A DNA stretch of 49,582 bases from assembly GCA_025936995.1 (NCBI GenBank), contig JAICSH010000011.1, forward strand, positions 1 through 49,582, written 5' to 3'. The notes beneath the pieces are model-generated. The model saw only the letters and a program-made list of their open reading frames with translations, did no database searches and had not been told where the DNA came from. Source of the stretch: Thermoleophilia bacterium (GTDB lineage Bacteria; Actinomycetota; Thermoleophilia; Gaiellales; Gaiellaceae). Positions 26,035-33,715 of this stretch are shown one piece after another (position 1 is the stretch's first letter; each line of letters starts with the position of its first letter). Position numbers and translations under genes: made by a program.

Positions 26035-26046
26035 GCATGTGAGATC

Positions 26047-26072
26047 GGCCGGCGCCTCGTTTGGCGCCGGCC
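26047..26072 (+). terminator. GC-rich hairpin after the peroxiredoxin gene
   Basis: A perfect 10-bp stem, GGCCGGCGCC (26047-26056) with GGCGCCGGCC (26063-26072), has a 6-nt TCGTTT loop and lies 12 bp after the stop. It could terminate peroxiredoxin transcripts, fully or partly, before the small His-rich gene. Confidence 0.7.
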
Positions 26073-26118
26073 GGATCGCGGTAGATGAACGGCGTCCGGC
26101 ACGAGGAGGTGAGCCGTC

Positions 26119-26301
26119 GTGCTGCACGTGCACAAGCCGCACCTGCATCCGCATCTGCCGCACCCGCACGTCCACTCGGGCTTCGACGAGCATCCGTGGC
26201 GGATGCTTCCCGCCGCGCTCGGGACGATCGTCCTTCTGACGGCGACGCTGATCACCGTCTGCTTCGAGCTCGCGAAGGCGTTCACCGGACACGCCTACTG
26301 A
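26119..26301 (+). CDS. small His-rich single-span membrane protein
   Basis: 60 aa. The GTG start is 8 nt after a perfect AGGAGGT Shine-Dalgarno (26104-26110), the main evidence that it is a real gene. The first 25 residues carry nine histidines in an HxH/HPH pattern (starting MLHVHKPHLHPHLPHPHV), followed by one transmembrane helix (about residues 33-53, LPAALGTIVLLTATLITVCF) and a short tail. Such a motif would bind Zn, Ni or Cu at the membrane surface. I do not recognise the family. It sits between peroxiredoxin and a c-di-GMP enzyme and has its own terminator at 26338-26365. Confidence 0.7.
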   Translation: MLHVHKPHLHPHLPHPHVHSGFDEHPWRMLPAALGTIVLLTATLITVCFELAKAFTGHAY

Positions 26302-26535
26302 CGAGCCGGGAGGGCACGGTGCACGGGACGCTGTTGTTGGGACCGGCTTTGTTCAGCCGATCCCACGCGTAGCGTCGTCTTGGCGGGCCTTGGTGGCACC
26401 CCCTTCCCCGAGGCCCGCCGCCACTATCGGCCGGAGTGGTCGAAGGCTTTAGGGCGGCGCCTCCCGGAACCGCATCTACTCCGATACCCCTTCCGGGGGA
26501 GTCGCAAGTGTGGAAGATTGCCGATTTTTCCCCTT
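26302..26535. other. 234-bp region between the His-rich gene and the PAS-GGDEF-EAL gene
   Basis: No gene is supported. It contains the terminator hairpin at 26338-26365, then a 9-bp stem GGCGGGCCT (26382-26390) with AGGCCCGCC (26411-26419), then CCCGGAA (26463-26469) with TTCCGGG (26491-26497), and a T-rich run ATTTTTCCCCTT just before the GTG. Successive stems suggest a structured 5' leader. Confidence 0.45.
26338..26365 (+). terminator. hairpin after the His-rich membrane protein gene
   Basis: TGGGA-C-CGGCT (26338-26348) pairs with AGCCG-A-TCCCA (26355-26365) around a TTGTTC loop, a 10-bp stem with one internal mismatch. It lies 36 bp after the stop codon. Confidence 0.6.
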
Positions 26536-28260
26536 GTGTCTGCGGCTCCGGTTGCCTTCCGCGAGTACGACGAGGATCACCCGTCCCCTGACGAGGTTGC
26601 TCGGCGCTACCGCACGCTGATCGAGCAGCTCCCGCTCGTCGTCTACGTCGACGCGCTCGACTCGATCAGCTCGAACATCTTCACGAGCTGCCAGATCGAG
26701 CCGCTCCTCGGCTACAGCGTCGAGGAGTGGAAGACCGAGGCCGACCTCTTCACTCGCCTGCTTCACCCCGAGGACCGGGATCGTGTGCTCGAGGCCCACG
26801 AACACACGCAGAAGACGCACGAGCCGCTGAGCCTCGAGTACCGGCTGATCGCCCGCGACGGACGCGTCGTCTGGCTGCGCGACGAGGGAGTGGTGGTCGT
26901 CGACGAGCACGGACAGGCTCTCCACCTCCAGGGTTACCTCCTCGACATCACGCGTGAGCGCGAGGCTGAGCTCCAGCTCCGGCAGCTCGCCCTCTACGAC
27001 CCGCTGACCGGGCTCGCCAACCGCGCCTTCTTCCACGAGCGGCTGCGACACGCCGTCCAGCTCCGACACGACGACGAGCACGCGACCGGACTGCTCTACA
27101 TCGACCTCGACGACTTCAAGGCGATCAACGACCGCTGGGGCCACGACCTCGGCGACGAGGTCCTGCACGAGGTCGGCAAGCGCATCGAGCGCTCCGTCCG
27201 TCCCGGCGACACCGCCGCCCGCCTCGGCGGCGACGAGTTCGCGATCATCCTCACCGAGCCCGTCACTCCGGAGGACGCCGTCGGAGTCGCCGAGCGGCTG
27301 CTCTCGGAGATCGCGAGGCCGATGGAGAGCGGCTCGGCGCCCTTGAACACGAGCGCGAGCGTCGGGATCGCCTTCGGCAGTCACGACGAGACGCTGCTCA
27401 AGGAGGCCGACATCGCGATGTACCGCGCGAAGGGGCATCCCGACGTCGGCTATGCGTTCTTCGACTCCCAGCTCGACCGCGCGGCCCTCGACCGGTCGCA
27501 GCGGATCGCCGAGCTGCGCGACGGCATCGCCCGCAACGAGTTCCGGCTCGACTACCAGGCGGTCGTCGACCTCGACCAGCACCAGATCATCGGCTACGAG
27601 GCGCTCGTGCGGTGGGAGCATCCGGCCGCCGGCGAGCTTCCTCCGGGCGAGTTCATCCCCCTCGCCGAGGAAACCGGCCTGATCGTGGGCCTGGGCGAAT
27701 GGGTGCTCACCGAGGCCTGCACCGAGGCCACGCGCCTTTGCCAGCTCCACGGCCGTCCGATGCACATGTGCGTGAACGTCTCTGCCCGGCAGCTCCACCA
27801 CCAGGACTTCGTCCACCATGTCGAGCGCGCGCTGGACAGCTCGGCGCTGATGCCGAGCCTGCTCACGCTCGAGCTCACCGAGAGCACCCTCCTCGCGTCC
27901 GACGAGCGCGTCGTGCAGCGGTTGCGCGCGATCAAGGAGATGGGCGTCGTGCTCGCCCTCGACGACTTCGGGACGGGCTACGCGTCACTCTCGTACCTGC
28001 GGCAGTTCCCGATCGACGTCGTCAAGATCGACCGGAGCTTCACCGCGCACGTGGACACCAAGGACGGCGACCTCGTCCTGCTCAAGGGCATCATCGACCT
28101 GGGCCACGCGCTGCAGCTCAACCTCGTCGCGGAAGGCATCGAGAACTCCGAGCAGCACACGATCGTCCGCAAGCTCGGTTGCCAGCAGGCGCAGGGGTTC
28201 TACTTCGGCCGGCCTTCGCACCCCGCCCAGCGCGACCTCGACTCCGTCGGCCCGCTTTAG
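26536..28260 (+). CDS. PAS-GGDEF-EAL protein (diguanylate cyclase / c-di-GMP phosphodiesterase)
   Basis: 574 aa from a GTG at 26536; the same frame is open further upstream but that part has no recognisable domain. A PAS domain with PAC motif (about 22-140) is followed by a GGDEF domain with an intact GGDEF active site (231-235) and an inhibitory RxxD site exactly 5 residues before it (RPGD, 222-225). The EAL domain is also complete: E355 in EALVRWEHP, N in CVNVSARQL, E in LELTES, DD in LDDFGTGYASL, K in VVKIDRSF, E in AEGIE, and QAQGFYFGRP. Both activities may therefore be functional, with PAS sensing setting the balance. It has no TM helix, so it is cytoplasmic. No Shine-Dalgarno is seen. 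Confidence 0.92.
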   Translation: MSAAPVAFREYDEDHPSPDEVARRYRTLIEQLPLVVYVDALDSISSNIFTSCQIEPLLGYSVEEWKTEADLFTRLLHPEDRDRVLEAHEHTQKTHEPLSLEYRLIARDGRVVWLRDEGVVVVDEHGQALHLQGYLLDITREREAELQLRQLALYDPLTGLANRAFFHERLRHAVQLRHDDEHATGLLYIDLDDFKAINDRWGHDLGDEVLHEVGKRIERSVRPGDTAARLGGDEFAIILTEPVTPEDAVGVAERLLSEIARPMESGSAPLNTSASVGIAFGSHDETLLKEADIAMYRAKGHPDVGYAFFDSQLDRAALDRSQRIAELRDGIARNEFRLDYQAVVDLDQHQIIGYEALVRWEHPAAGELPPGEFIPLAEETGLIVGLGEWVLTEACTEATRLCQLHGRPMHMCVNVSARQLHHQDFVHHVERALDSSALMPSLLTLELTESTLLASDERVVQRLRAIKEMGVVLALDDFGTGYASLSYLRQFPIDVVKIDRSFTAHVDTKDGDLVLLKGIIDLGHALQLNLVAEGIENSEQHTIVRKLGCQQAQGFYFGRPSHPAQRDLDSVGPL

Positions 28261-28277
28261 CTCGGCCCGTCACGGTC

Positions 28278-28295
28278 GGCCCGGTCTAGCGGGCC
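28278..28295. terminator. short convergent hairpin
   Basis: GGCCCG (28278-28283) and CGGGCC (28290-28295) flank a 6-nt loop that contains the stop codon of the minus-strand GFA gene. It lies between two convergent genes and could help end the GGDEF-EAL transcript. Confidence 0.45.
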
Positions 28296-28702
28296 TTCGC
28301 CTCGGGGTACCGCTCGAGGCCGTCGTCGGGGAGCGTCTCCCACTCGCACGCGTAGTCGACGTACGTGTGCCACTGCGGCCGGATCCCGTGACCCGGGTCG
28401 AAGAGGCCGAGGCGGACGCTGCCGACCTCCCCCGTTTCCGGATACTTGCTCCAGAGCGCGCTACCGCAGGCCGAGCAGAAGCACTTCGGCCAGCCGTCCC
28501 CGGGCGCGTACTCCCGGACGAGCTCCTCGCCCGCGAGCAGACGGAACGAGTTCGGCGCGAGCCGCGCCTGCGGAGAGGCCGCCGTCCCCGTGCGGCGCTG
28601 GCAACGCGTGCAGTGGCAGTAGCCCGCGGTGAGCGGCTCCTGCGTGACCTCGAAGCGCACGCCTCCGCACATGCAGTGCCCGGTGTAGGGAGGCCCGGTC
28701 AC
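28286..28702 (-). CDS. GFA/CENP-V family zinc protein
   Basis: 138 aa of the glutathione-dependent formaldehyde-activating enzyme (Gfa)-like family. Zn ligands are visible as CMCGG near the N-terminus, YCHCTRCQRRTG, and CFCSACGS in the second half. The GTG at 28702 overlaps the stop of the UBP-finger gene (GTGA), so the two are one operon. Most family members have no proven reaction; formaldehyde-glutathione adduct chemistry is unlikely in actinobacteria, which use mycothiol. Function therefore remains open: a small-molecule or thiol-adduct lyase is the usual assumption. Confidence 0.82.
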   Translation of the reverse strand: MTGPPYTGHCMCGGVRFEVTQEPLTAGYCHCTRCQRRTGTAASPQARLAPNSFRLLAGEELVREYAPGDGWPKCFCSACGSALWSKYPETGEVGSVRLGLFDPGHGIRPQWHTYVDYACEWETLPDDGLERYPEAKAR

Positions 28703-29019
28703 TGCAGGAGGGGGGACGCCGGGATGCGGGTCTCGCCGCCGACGCCTTCGATGAGGAGCGCGACCTCGTCGGCGTAGCACCAGCTCCAGTCCTCGCCGGG
28801 CTCGAGCGAGCGGATGATCGGGTGGGCGGTCTCGTCGTGGTGGGCGGTCGCGTGACGATTCGGAGAGCTGTCGCAGCAGCCCACGTGGCCGCAGGTGAGG
28901 CAGATGCGCAGGTGGAGCCACTTCCCGCCCGTGCGCAGGCAGTCCTCGCAGCCCTGCACCTCGGCGGGAAGCTCGCTGACGGCGACTTCCTCGAGGTGCG
29001 TACAGGCGCCGACCGTCAT
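28699..29019 (-). CDS. UBP-type zinc finger protein
   Basis: 106 aa that is almost entirely a Zf-UBP domain. The pattern is CTHLEEV, GCEDCLRTGGKWLHLRIC, CGHVGCCDSSPNRHATAH, ETAHPIIRS and the final WCYADEVALL. In eukaryotes the domain binds ubiquitin C-termini; the short bacterial versions are of unknown function. ATG at 29019 is preceded by TAGGCT 6 bp upstream, fitting a leaderless promoter, and no Shine-Dalgarno is visible. It is coupled to the GFA gene. Confidence 0.88.
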   Translation of the reverse strand: MTVGACTHLEEVAVSELPAEVQGCEDCLRTGGKWLHLRICLTCGHVGCCDSSPNRHATAHHDETAHPIIRSLEPGEDWSWCYADEVALLIEGVGGETRIPASPLLQ

Positions 29020-29120
29020 GGGGCGAGCCTAGCCGCGTGCCGCCACTCTGCGCGCCCCGGCCTTGACGCCGGTCTCCGTCAGCTGCCAGTCTGGAACCCG
29101 GCCTTCGCGGAGGTGGTGGG

Positions 29121-29726
29121 ATGGGCAGACTGTTCGCAGCCCTGTACGAAACGGTCAGCAAGGGATCGGAAGCTGCCGGAATCCGAGAGCGGCGACGGCA
29201 GCTGCTCGCCGCTGCCGAGGGAAGCACGCTCGAGATCGGAGCCGGGACGGGCCTCAACCTGGCGCACTATCCGCAGGCCGTGACGCAGCTCGTCCTGACC
29301 GAGCCGGACCGCCACATGCGCCGCCGGCTGCAACAGCGCCTCGACGCCCTCGGCCGCGAAGCGGAGATCGTCGAGGCCTCCGCGGAAGGCCTGCCTTTCC
29401 CGGACGCGACGTTCGACACGGCGGTCGCGACGTACGTGCTCTGCAGCGTCGCCGATCAGGACGCGGCGCTGCGGGAGATCGCGCGAGTCCTGAAGCTGAG
29501 TGGGAGGCTCCTCTTCCTCGAGCACGTCCGCTCGGAGGAGCCCAAGCTCGCCAGACGGCAGGACCGGGTCAGGCCGCTGTACAACCTCTTTGGCTGCAAT
29601 CCCAACCGGGACACGCTGGCCCGGATTCACGCATCCCCGCTCACGGTCGAGTCGGTCGAGCACGGGGAGGTGCCGAAGGCCCCCAAGGTCGAGCGCCCGC
29701 TGATCGTCGGTGCGGCGCGCCGCTAG
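29121..29726 (+). CDS. class I SAM-dependent methyltransferase
   Basis: 201 aa with the seven-stranded methyltransferase signature: motif I LEIGAGTGLNLAHY (about 37-50), the acidic end of strand 2 in LTEPDRHM, and SAEGLPFPDATFDTAVATYVLC as motifs II-III. The HVRSEEPKLARRQDRVRPLYNLFGCN segment resembles METTL7/UbiE-like proteins. The substrate is unknown. A GGAGGTGG Shine-Dalgarno precedes ATG 29121. The VOC gene starts 38 bp after its stop and may be co-transcribed. Confidence 0.85.
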   Translation: MGRLFAALYETVSKGSEAAGIRERRRQLLAAAEGSTLEIGAGTGLNLAHYPQAVTQLVLTEPDRHMRRRLQQRLDALGREAEIVEASAEGLPFPDATFDTAVATYVLCSVADQDAALREIARVLKLSGRLLFLEHVRSEEPKLARRQDRVRPLYNLFGCNPNRDTLARIHASPLTVESVEHGEVPKAPKVERPLIVGAARR

Positions 29727-29764
29727 CGGGCATGCGGGCCGGGACGCCGTCGTTTTCCCGCTCC

Positions 29765-30196
29765 ATGAAGCCGCGTCTCGTCGGGATCAATCACGTCGCG
29801 TTGCAGGTGGACGACCTCGACGAGGCCGTCTCCTTCTACACCGAGCTGTTCGAGCCGACCGCCGTCGACCGCAGCGAGCCGCATGCGGCCTTCCTGGAGA
29901 TCGGCGACCAGTTCCTGGCCCTCTTCGAACGAGGGCCGCGCGCGGAGGAGCCGCATTTCGGGCTCGTCGTCGACGACAAGGAGGAGGTCCGGCGAGTCAT
30001 CGAGGCAGCCGGGGTCGAAGTCCTGCCGGGCCCGTTCTTCGACGTTCGCGACCCGAGCGGGAACCTCGTCCAGATCGTGCAGTACGACCAGATCCAGTTC
30101 ACGAAGACGGATCGCGTCCTCGCCGGGATGGGGCTCGAGCTCGACAAGTCGGAAAAGGCGCTTGCCGAGTTGCGGGCTAAGGACCTCGCCGACTAG
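29765..30196 (+). CDS. VOC-superfamily (glyoxalase/bleomycin-resistance fold) protein
   Basis: 143 aa. The paired beta-alpha-beta-beta-beta pattern of the VOC fold is clear from the INHVALQVDDLDEAVSFYTELF opening to the closing RDPSGNLVQIVQYDQ. The metal-ligand positions correspond to H (in NHVAL), H (in PHFGLVV) and E/Q near the end. The final part (about 120-143) is a charged helix outside the fold. ATG 29765 is chosen because the domain starts 7 residues later; an upstream ATG at 29732 is possible. Role unknown: lyase, dioxygenase or a binding protein are all in this superfamily. Confidence 0.75.
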   Translation: MKPRLVGINHVALQVDDLDEAVSFYTELFEPTAVDRSEPHAAFLEIGDQFLALFERGPRAEEPHFGLVVDDKEEVRRVIEAAGVEVLPGPFFDVRDPSGNLVQIVQYDQIQFTKTDRVLAGMGLELDKSEKALAELRAKDLAD

Positions 30197-30199
30197 TCG

Positions 30200-30373
30200 C
30201 TAGCCGACGAGGTCCGCGAGTTCCCGCCGGGTCTCCTGCGCGTCGAGCTCGAGGCGGGGCGCTTGCGCGCCCGCGGCCTCGAGCAGGAGCTGCTGCCGGC
30301 GCTGGGCATCAATCGTCCGCAGCAGGTCCTCGACCCGGTTCCGGCGCAGCGCGCGATCGTCGAGACTCGTCAC
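30200..30373 (-). CDS. small hypothetical protein coupled to the MFS transporter
   Basis: 57 aa, charged and largely helical (Arg, Glu and Leu-rich, with RRNRVEDLLRTIDAQRRQQLLLEA suggesting an amphipathic helix or coiled coil). The GTG overlaps the transporter stop (GTGA at 30370-30373), the same coupling seen in many real pairs in this window, which is the reason to accept it. It has no TM segment and no family that I recognise. Confidence 0.5.
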   Translation of the reverse strand: MTSLDDRALRRNRVEDLLRTIDAQRRQQLLLEAAGAQAPRLELDAQETRRELADLVG

Positions 30374-31836
30374 GCTGCCTCCCGGAGCTCGGTCACCTCT
30401 GCCTCCTCGACCTGCTCGCGGGCAGGGCGAAGGAAGGCGACGGCGACGACGATCGCCGCGACCAGCAGGCCGCCGAGCACGTCGAACGACATCTGGAAGC
30501 CGTTGACCGTCGCCGGCAAGCTCGTCGCCGACACCCCATGGGCATGTGCGTAGCTCGACGCGGCGCTCGCCGTGACGGTGCTGATCGCCGCGAGCCCGAT
30601 CGCGCCGCCGATCTGCCGGCTCGTGTTCACGAGTCCCGAGGCGACGCCGGCGTCGGAGCGCTCGACGCCGGTCAGGCTCGCGATCGTGACCGGCACGAAC
30701 GAGAAGCCGATGCCGGCACCTCCGAGCACGAAGGCCGGGAAGAGATCCCAGAAGTAGTGGCCGTCCACCGGCACCCGGGCGAGCAGCGCGAGCGAGATCG
30801 TCGCCATCGTCAGCCCGATGGTGAGCGTCGTCCGGACGCCCGCGCGCCCTACCACGACCTGCGCGAGGTTCGAGGTCACGACGACCGCCAGCGCGAAGGC
30901 GACGAAGGCGACGCCGCTCTGCACGGCGGAGTAGTGAAGGACGTCCTGGACGTAGAGCGTGAGGACGAAGAACTCCGAGAACGTGACGGCGCCGACCAGC
31001 GCCATCGTCACGTTCGCGGCCGTGAGCGCCCGAAGCCGGAAGATCCGCAGCGGCAGGAGCGGCGAGCGCGAGCGCGACTCGATCGTGAGGAACGCCGCGA
31101 TGAGCGCCGCCGCGCCGCCCAGCAGGCCGAGCGTGACGGGGGAGCTCCAGCCGTCGCTCGTGGCGCGCGTCAGCGCGTAGACGAGCAGCATGAGCCCGCC
31201 GGTGACCGTCGCCGCGCCGGCGAGATCGAAGTGGCGGTGCAGCAGGTCCGCGCGGCTCTCCCGCAGCAGGAACGGCGTGAGGGCGATCGCGGCGGCCCCG
31301 ACCGGGACGTTGAGGAAGAAGATCCACGACCAGCCGAAGTAGGAGGTGAGAACACCCCCGAGCAGGACGCCGGCCGCTGCGCCGCTACCGGAAGCAGCGC
31401 CGTAGATCCCGAGCGCGAGGTTGCGCTCGCGTCCCTCGGCGAACGTCGTCATCAGGAGAGAGAGCGCAGCCGGAGCGAGCAGCGCGCCGCCCAGTCCCTG
31501 GAGCGCGCGGAAGCCGATGAGCGAGCCCGACGACCACGCGAGGCCGCAGAGCAGCGAGCTCGCGGCGAAGAGGGCGAGTCCCGCGACGAAAAGGCGGCGC
31601 CGTCCGAGCAGGTCGGCGAGCCGGCCGCCGAGCAGCAGCGCGCCGCCGAAGAGGATGGCGTACGCGGTGATCACCCACTGGAGCCCCGTCTGCGAGAAGC
31701 CGAGATCCGTCTTGATCGAGGGGAGCGCGACGTTCACAATCGCGACATCGAGGATGACCATGAACTGCGCGGTGACGATGAGAGCCAGGGCGCTCCAGCG
31801 CCGCCGCTGGGAAGCCGGTTGAAGCGTAGGAATCAA
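30370..31836 (-). CDS. MFS drug-type exporter, DHA2 family (14 TM)
   Basis: 488-aa membrane exporter of the EmrB/QacA type, typically expelling drugs, dyes or toxic metabolites using the proton gradient. Hallmarks are VILDVAIVNVALPSI in TM1 (motif D1 of DHA2), GGRLADLLGRRR (motif A), GFRALQGLGGALLAPAA, and 14 hydrophobic helices. TTG at 31836 is preferred: a GGAGG Shine-Dalgarno lies 6 nt upstream and the TM1 spacing is right; the longer frame to 31950 runs through the operator. Divergent marR at 31911 and an operator between them indicate repression relieved by a ligand, probably a substrate of the pump. Confidence 0.9.
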   Translation of the reverse strand: MIPTLQPASQRRRWSALALIVTAQFMVILDVAIVNVALPSIKTDLGFSQTGLQWVITAYAILFGGALLLGGRLADLLGRRRLFVAGLALFAASSLLCGLAWSSGSLIGFRALQGLGGALLAPAALSLLMTTFAEGRERNLALGIYGAASGSGAAAGVLLGGVLTSYFGWSWIFFLNVPVGAAAIALTPFLLRESRADLLHRHFDLAGAATVTGGLMLLVYALTRATSDGWSSPVTLGLLGGAAALIAAFLTIESRSRSPLLPLRIFRLRALTAANVTMALVGAVTFSEFFVLTLYVQDVLHYSAVQSGVAFVAFALAVVVTSNLAQVVVGRAGVRTTLTIGLTMATISLALLARVPVDGHYFWDLFPAFVLGGAGIGFSFVPVTIASLTGVERSDAGVASGLVNTSRQIGGAIGLAAISTVTASAASSYAHAHGVSATSLPATVNGFQMSFDVLGGLLVAAIVVAVAFLRPAREQVEEAEVTELREAA

Positions 31837-31851
31837 GCAGTTCCTCCAATC

Positions 31852-31866
31852 GTTGGTATAGCCAAC
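31852..31866. promoter_or_regulatory. MarR-type operator between the exporter and its regulator
   Basis: GTTGG-TATAG-CCAAC is a perfect inverted repeat, and one mismatch extends it to 8-bp arms (AT-C-GTTGG / CCAAC-A-AT). It is 16 bp before the exporter TTG and 45 bp before marR, so a MarR dimer could control both. It overlaps the exporter's leader and -10 region. Confidence 0.65.
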
Positions 31867-31910
31867 AATACACGAAAGGAACGCTTGGTCGGGGTACCAT
31901 ATTCCGGGAA

Positions 31911-32402
31911 ATGAACATAGACACCAAGATCGAGACAAAATCGCCTCCACGGCGGCTCCCCGCCGAGCTGGTGGCGTCGAACGTCTTCCTGCTCAAACGG
32001 CTCGGCTTCGCCGCCAAGAGCCGCTCGCTGGGCGTGTACGAGCAGGAGAGCCTCACCCCGTACCACTACGCAATCCTCGCGCTGCTCGACGAGGGCGTGC
32101 CCGAGACGCAGACAGCGATCGCGGAGGCCCTCGGGTACGACAAGGGCACGCTCGTGGGGCTGCTCGACGAGCTCGAGGAGAAGGGCCTGATCGAGCGCAA
32201 GCGCGACCCCGACGACCGCCGGCGCCATCTCGTCCGCCTCACCGGAGACGGGAAGCGGACGCTGGGGCGGCTACGGACGTTCGCGCAACGGGTCGAGGAC
32301 GAGTTCCTCGCGCCGCTCGACGCCGAGCAGCGGGAGTCGCTCCACGAGCTCCTGCTCCTGCTCGCGGAGCGGCACGAGCCGCGCTGCGCCCCGCTCGCCT
32401 AG
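31911..32402 (+). CDS. MarR-family transcriptional regulator
   Basis: 163-aa winged-helix repressor. The recognition helix region is TQTAIAEALGYDKGTLVGLLDELEEKGLIERKRDPDDRRRHLVRLT, ending in the DxRxR wing. Helices before and after form the dimer interface. Divergent from the MFS exporter with an operator in between, it should repress that pump and itself, with a phenolic or drug-like ligand as inducer (inference from the family). A TACCAT box (31895-31900) 10 bp before ATG suggests a very short leader. The stop TAG shares CTAG with the convergent ABC ATPase stop. Confidence 0.9.
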   Translation: MNIDTKIETKSPPRRLPAELVASNVFLLKRLGFAAKSRSLGVYEQESLTPYHYAILALLDEGVPETQTAIAEALGYDKGTLVGLLDELEEKGLIERKRDPDDRRRHLVRLTGDGKRTLGRLRTFAQRVEDEFLAPLDAEQRESLHELLLLLAERHEPRCAPLA

Positions 32403-33715
32403 CGCGGCGCCGATCCGTACAGGTGGCAGGCGACGTCGACCTCGCCGGTCCGTTCGAGCCGGGGGTCGTTCGGCGGGTGGAAGTCGAGCCTCACGTGCGC
32501 GTCCTGGGCCTCGAGGCGTTCGACGCCCTTCCAGAACGGCTCCCCCGGGTCCTGGGAGCGGATGCGCTCGAGCGCCGCGACGATCTCTTCGGGGCGCCGG
32601 CCGCGGGGCGGCGGGAACCTCACCTCCGGCGAAGGGACGTCGAGTGCAGAGAGGTCGCCGAAGAGCGCTTCCTCCTCCTCGACCCCTTCCCGGCCTGCGT
32701 CACGGGCCCAGCGCGCCTCGAGCAGCTCGCGCAGATCGCGCGACTCCCAGCCGCAGGGCTCGAACGCGTTCGGGCAGCGCGGATGGAAATGGCAGCCGAG
32801 CGGCGGCCGCGCCGCGTCGGGCACCTCGCCGCGCGGCAGGTCGCGGGGCACCGCGCGCTCCGGATCGGGCTCGGGGATCGCGCGCAGCAGCGCTCGTGTG
32901 TACGGGTGCTTCGGGTCGGCGTAGATCGCCGCGGCCGGGCCGATCTCGACGATCCGGCCGAGGTACATGATCGCGATCCGGTCGCAGAAGAAGCGCGCCG
33001 TCGCGAGGTCGTGGGTGATGTAGAGGTAGGTGAGGTCGAAGTCGTGCTTGAGCGCGAGCAGCAGCTCGAGGATCTTCGCCCGCACGCTCATGTCGAGCAT
33101 CGAGACCGGCTCGTCCGCGACGAGCATCACCGGGTTGAGGATCAGCGCACGCGCGATCACCGCCCGCTGCTTCTGGCCGCCGGAGAGGTCGGACGGGTAC
33201 TTGTCGAGATACGCCTCGGCCGGCGCGAGACCGACGCGCTCGAGCATCTCCGACACCCTCAGGCGCAGCCGGTCGCGGTTTCGCTCGAGTCCGTGGATCT
33301 GGAACGGATGGCCGACGGACTGGCCGATCGTCATCGCGGGATTGAGCGAGGCGTGCGGATCCTGGAACACGACCTGCATCCGCCGCCGCACGGCCCGGAA
33401 CTCGCGCTCGGGCAGCCGGGTGATCTCCTGCCCCTCGAAGTCCACGTTCCCGCTGGTCGCCCGCGCGAGCCCGAGCAGGGTCCGGCCGAGCGTCGTCTTG
33501 CCGCTGCCCGACTCGCCCACGAGGCCGAGGACCTCGCCGCGCCGGATGTCCAACGAGACGCCGTCCACCGCCCGGACGACGCCTGCTTCCCGGCCGACGA
33601 GCCGGTCGGCGAAGCTGCCGCGGATCGAGTAGTACGTTCGCAGGTCGCGGATCGAGACGAGCGGCGACGCGGCGGCCTCAGGCTCGGGCGGCAGCTCGGC
33701 GGCCTCAGGCCTCAT
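32399..33715 (-). CDS. dppF: peptide-type ABC importer ATPase, second subunit (DppF/OppF-like)
   Basis: 438-aa ATPase. Walker A is GESGSGKTT, the Q-loop lies in [11 protein letters not shown], the signature is [15 protein letters not shown], Walker B is [14 protein letters not shown], and the H-loop is in ITHDLAT. The C-terminal oligo_HPN element begins [16 protein letters not shown] (about residue 307), but where it normally closes with VACHLY after 35-40 residues, here VACHLY is reached about 115 residues later, leaving an inserted segment of about 75-80 aa. ATG at 33715 overlaps the upstream ATPase by 11 bp. It works with DppD as the heterodimeric motor of the importer. Confidence 0.9.
   Translation of the reverse strand: MRPEAAELPPEPEAAASPLVSIRDLRTYYSIRGSFADRLVGREAGVVRAVDGVSLDIRRGEVLGLVGESGSGKTTLGRTLLGLARATSGNVDFEGQEITRLPEREFRAVRRRMQVVFQDPHASLNPAMTIGQSVGHPFQIHGLERNRDRLRLRVSEMLERVGLAPAEAYLDKYPSDLSGGQKQRAVIARALILNPVMLVADEPVSMLDMSVRAKILELLLALKHDFDLTYLYITHDLATARFFCDRIAIMYLGRIVEIGPAAAIYADPKHPYTRALLRAIPEPDPERAVPRDLPRGEVPDAARPPLGCHFHPRCPNAFEPCGWESRDLRELLEARWARDAGREGVEEEEALFGDLSALDVPSPEVRFPPPRGRRPEEIVAALERIRSQDPGEPFWKGVERLEAQDAHVRLDFHPPNDPRLERTGEVDVACHLYGSAPR

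Noticed and set aside
26380-26535. N-terminal extension of the GGDEF-EAL protein
   Set aside because: The 52 extra codons have no domain and run over stems of the leader; GTG 26536 gives the normal spacing to the PAS domain. The choice remains uncertain because no SD is seen.
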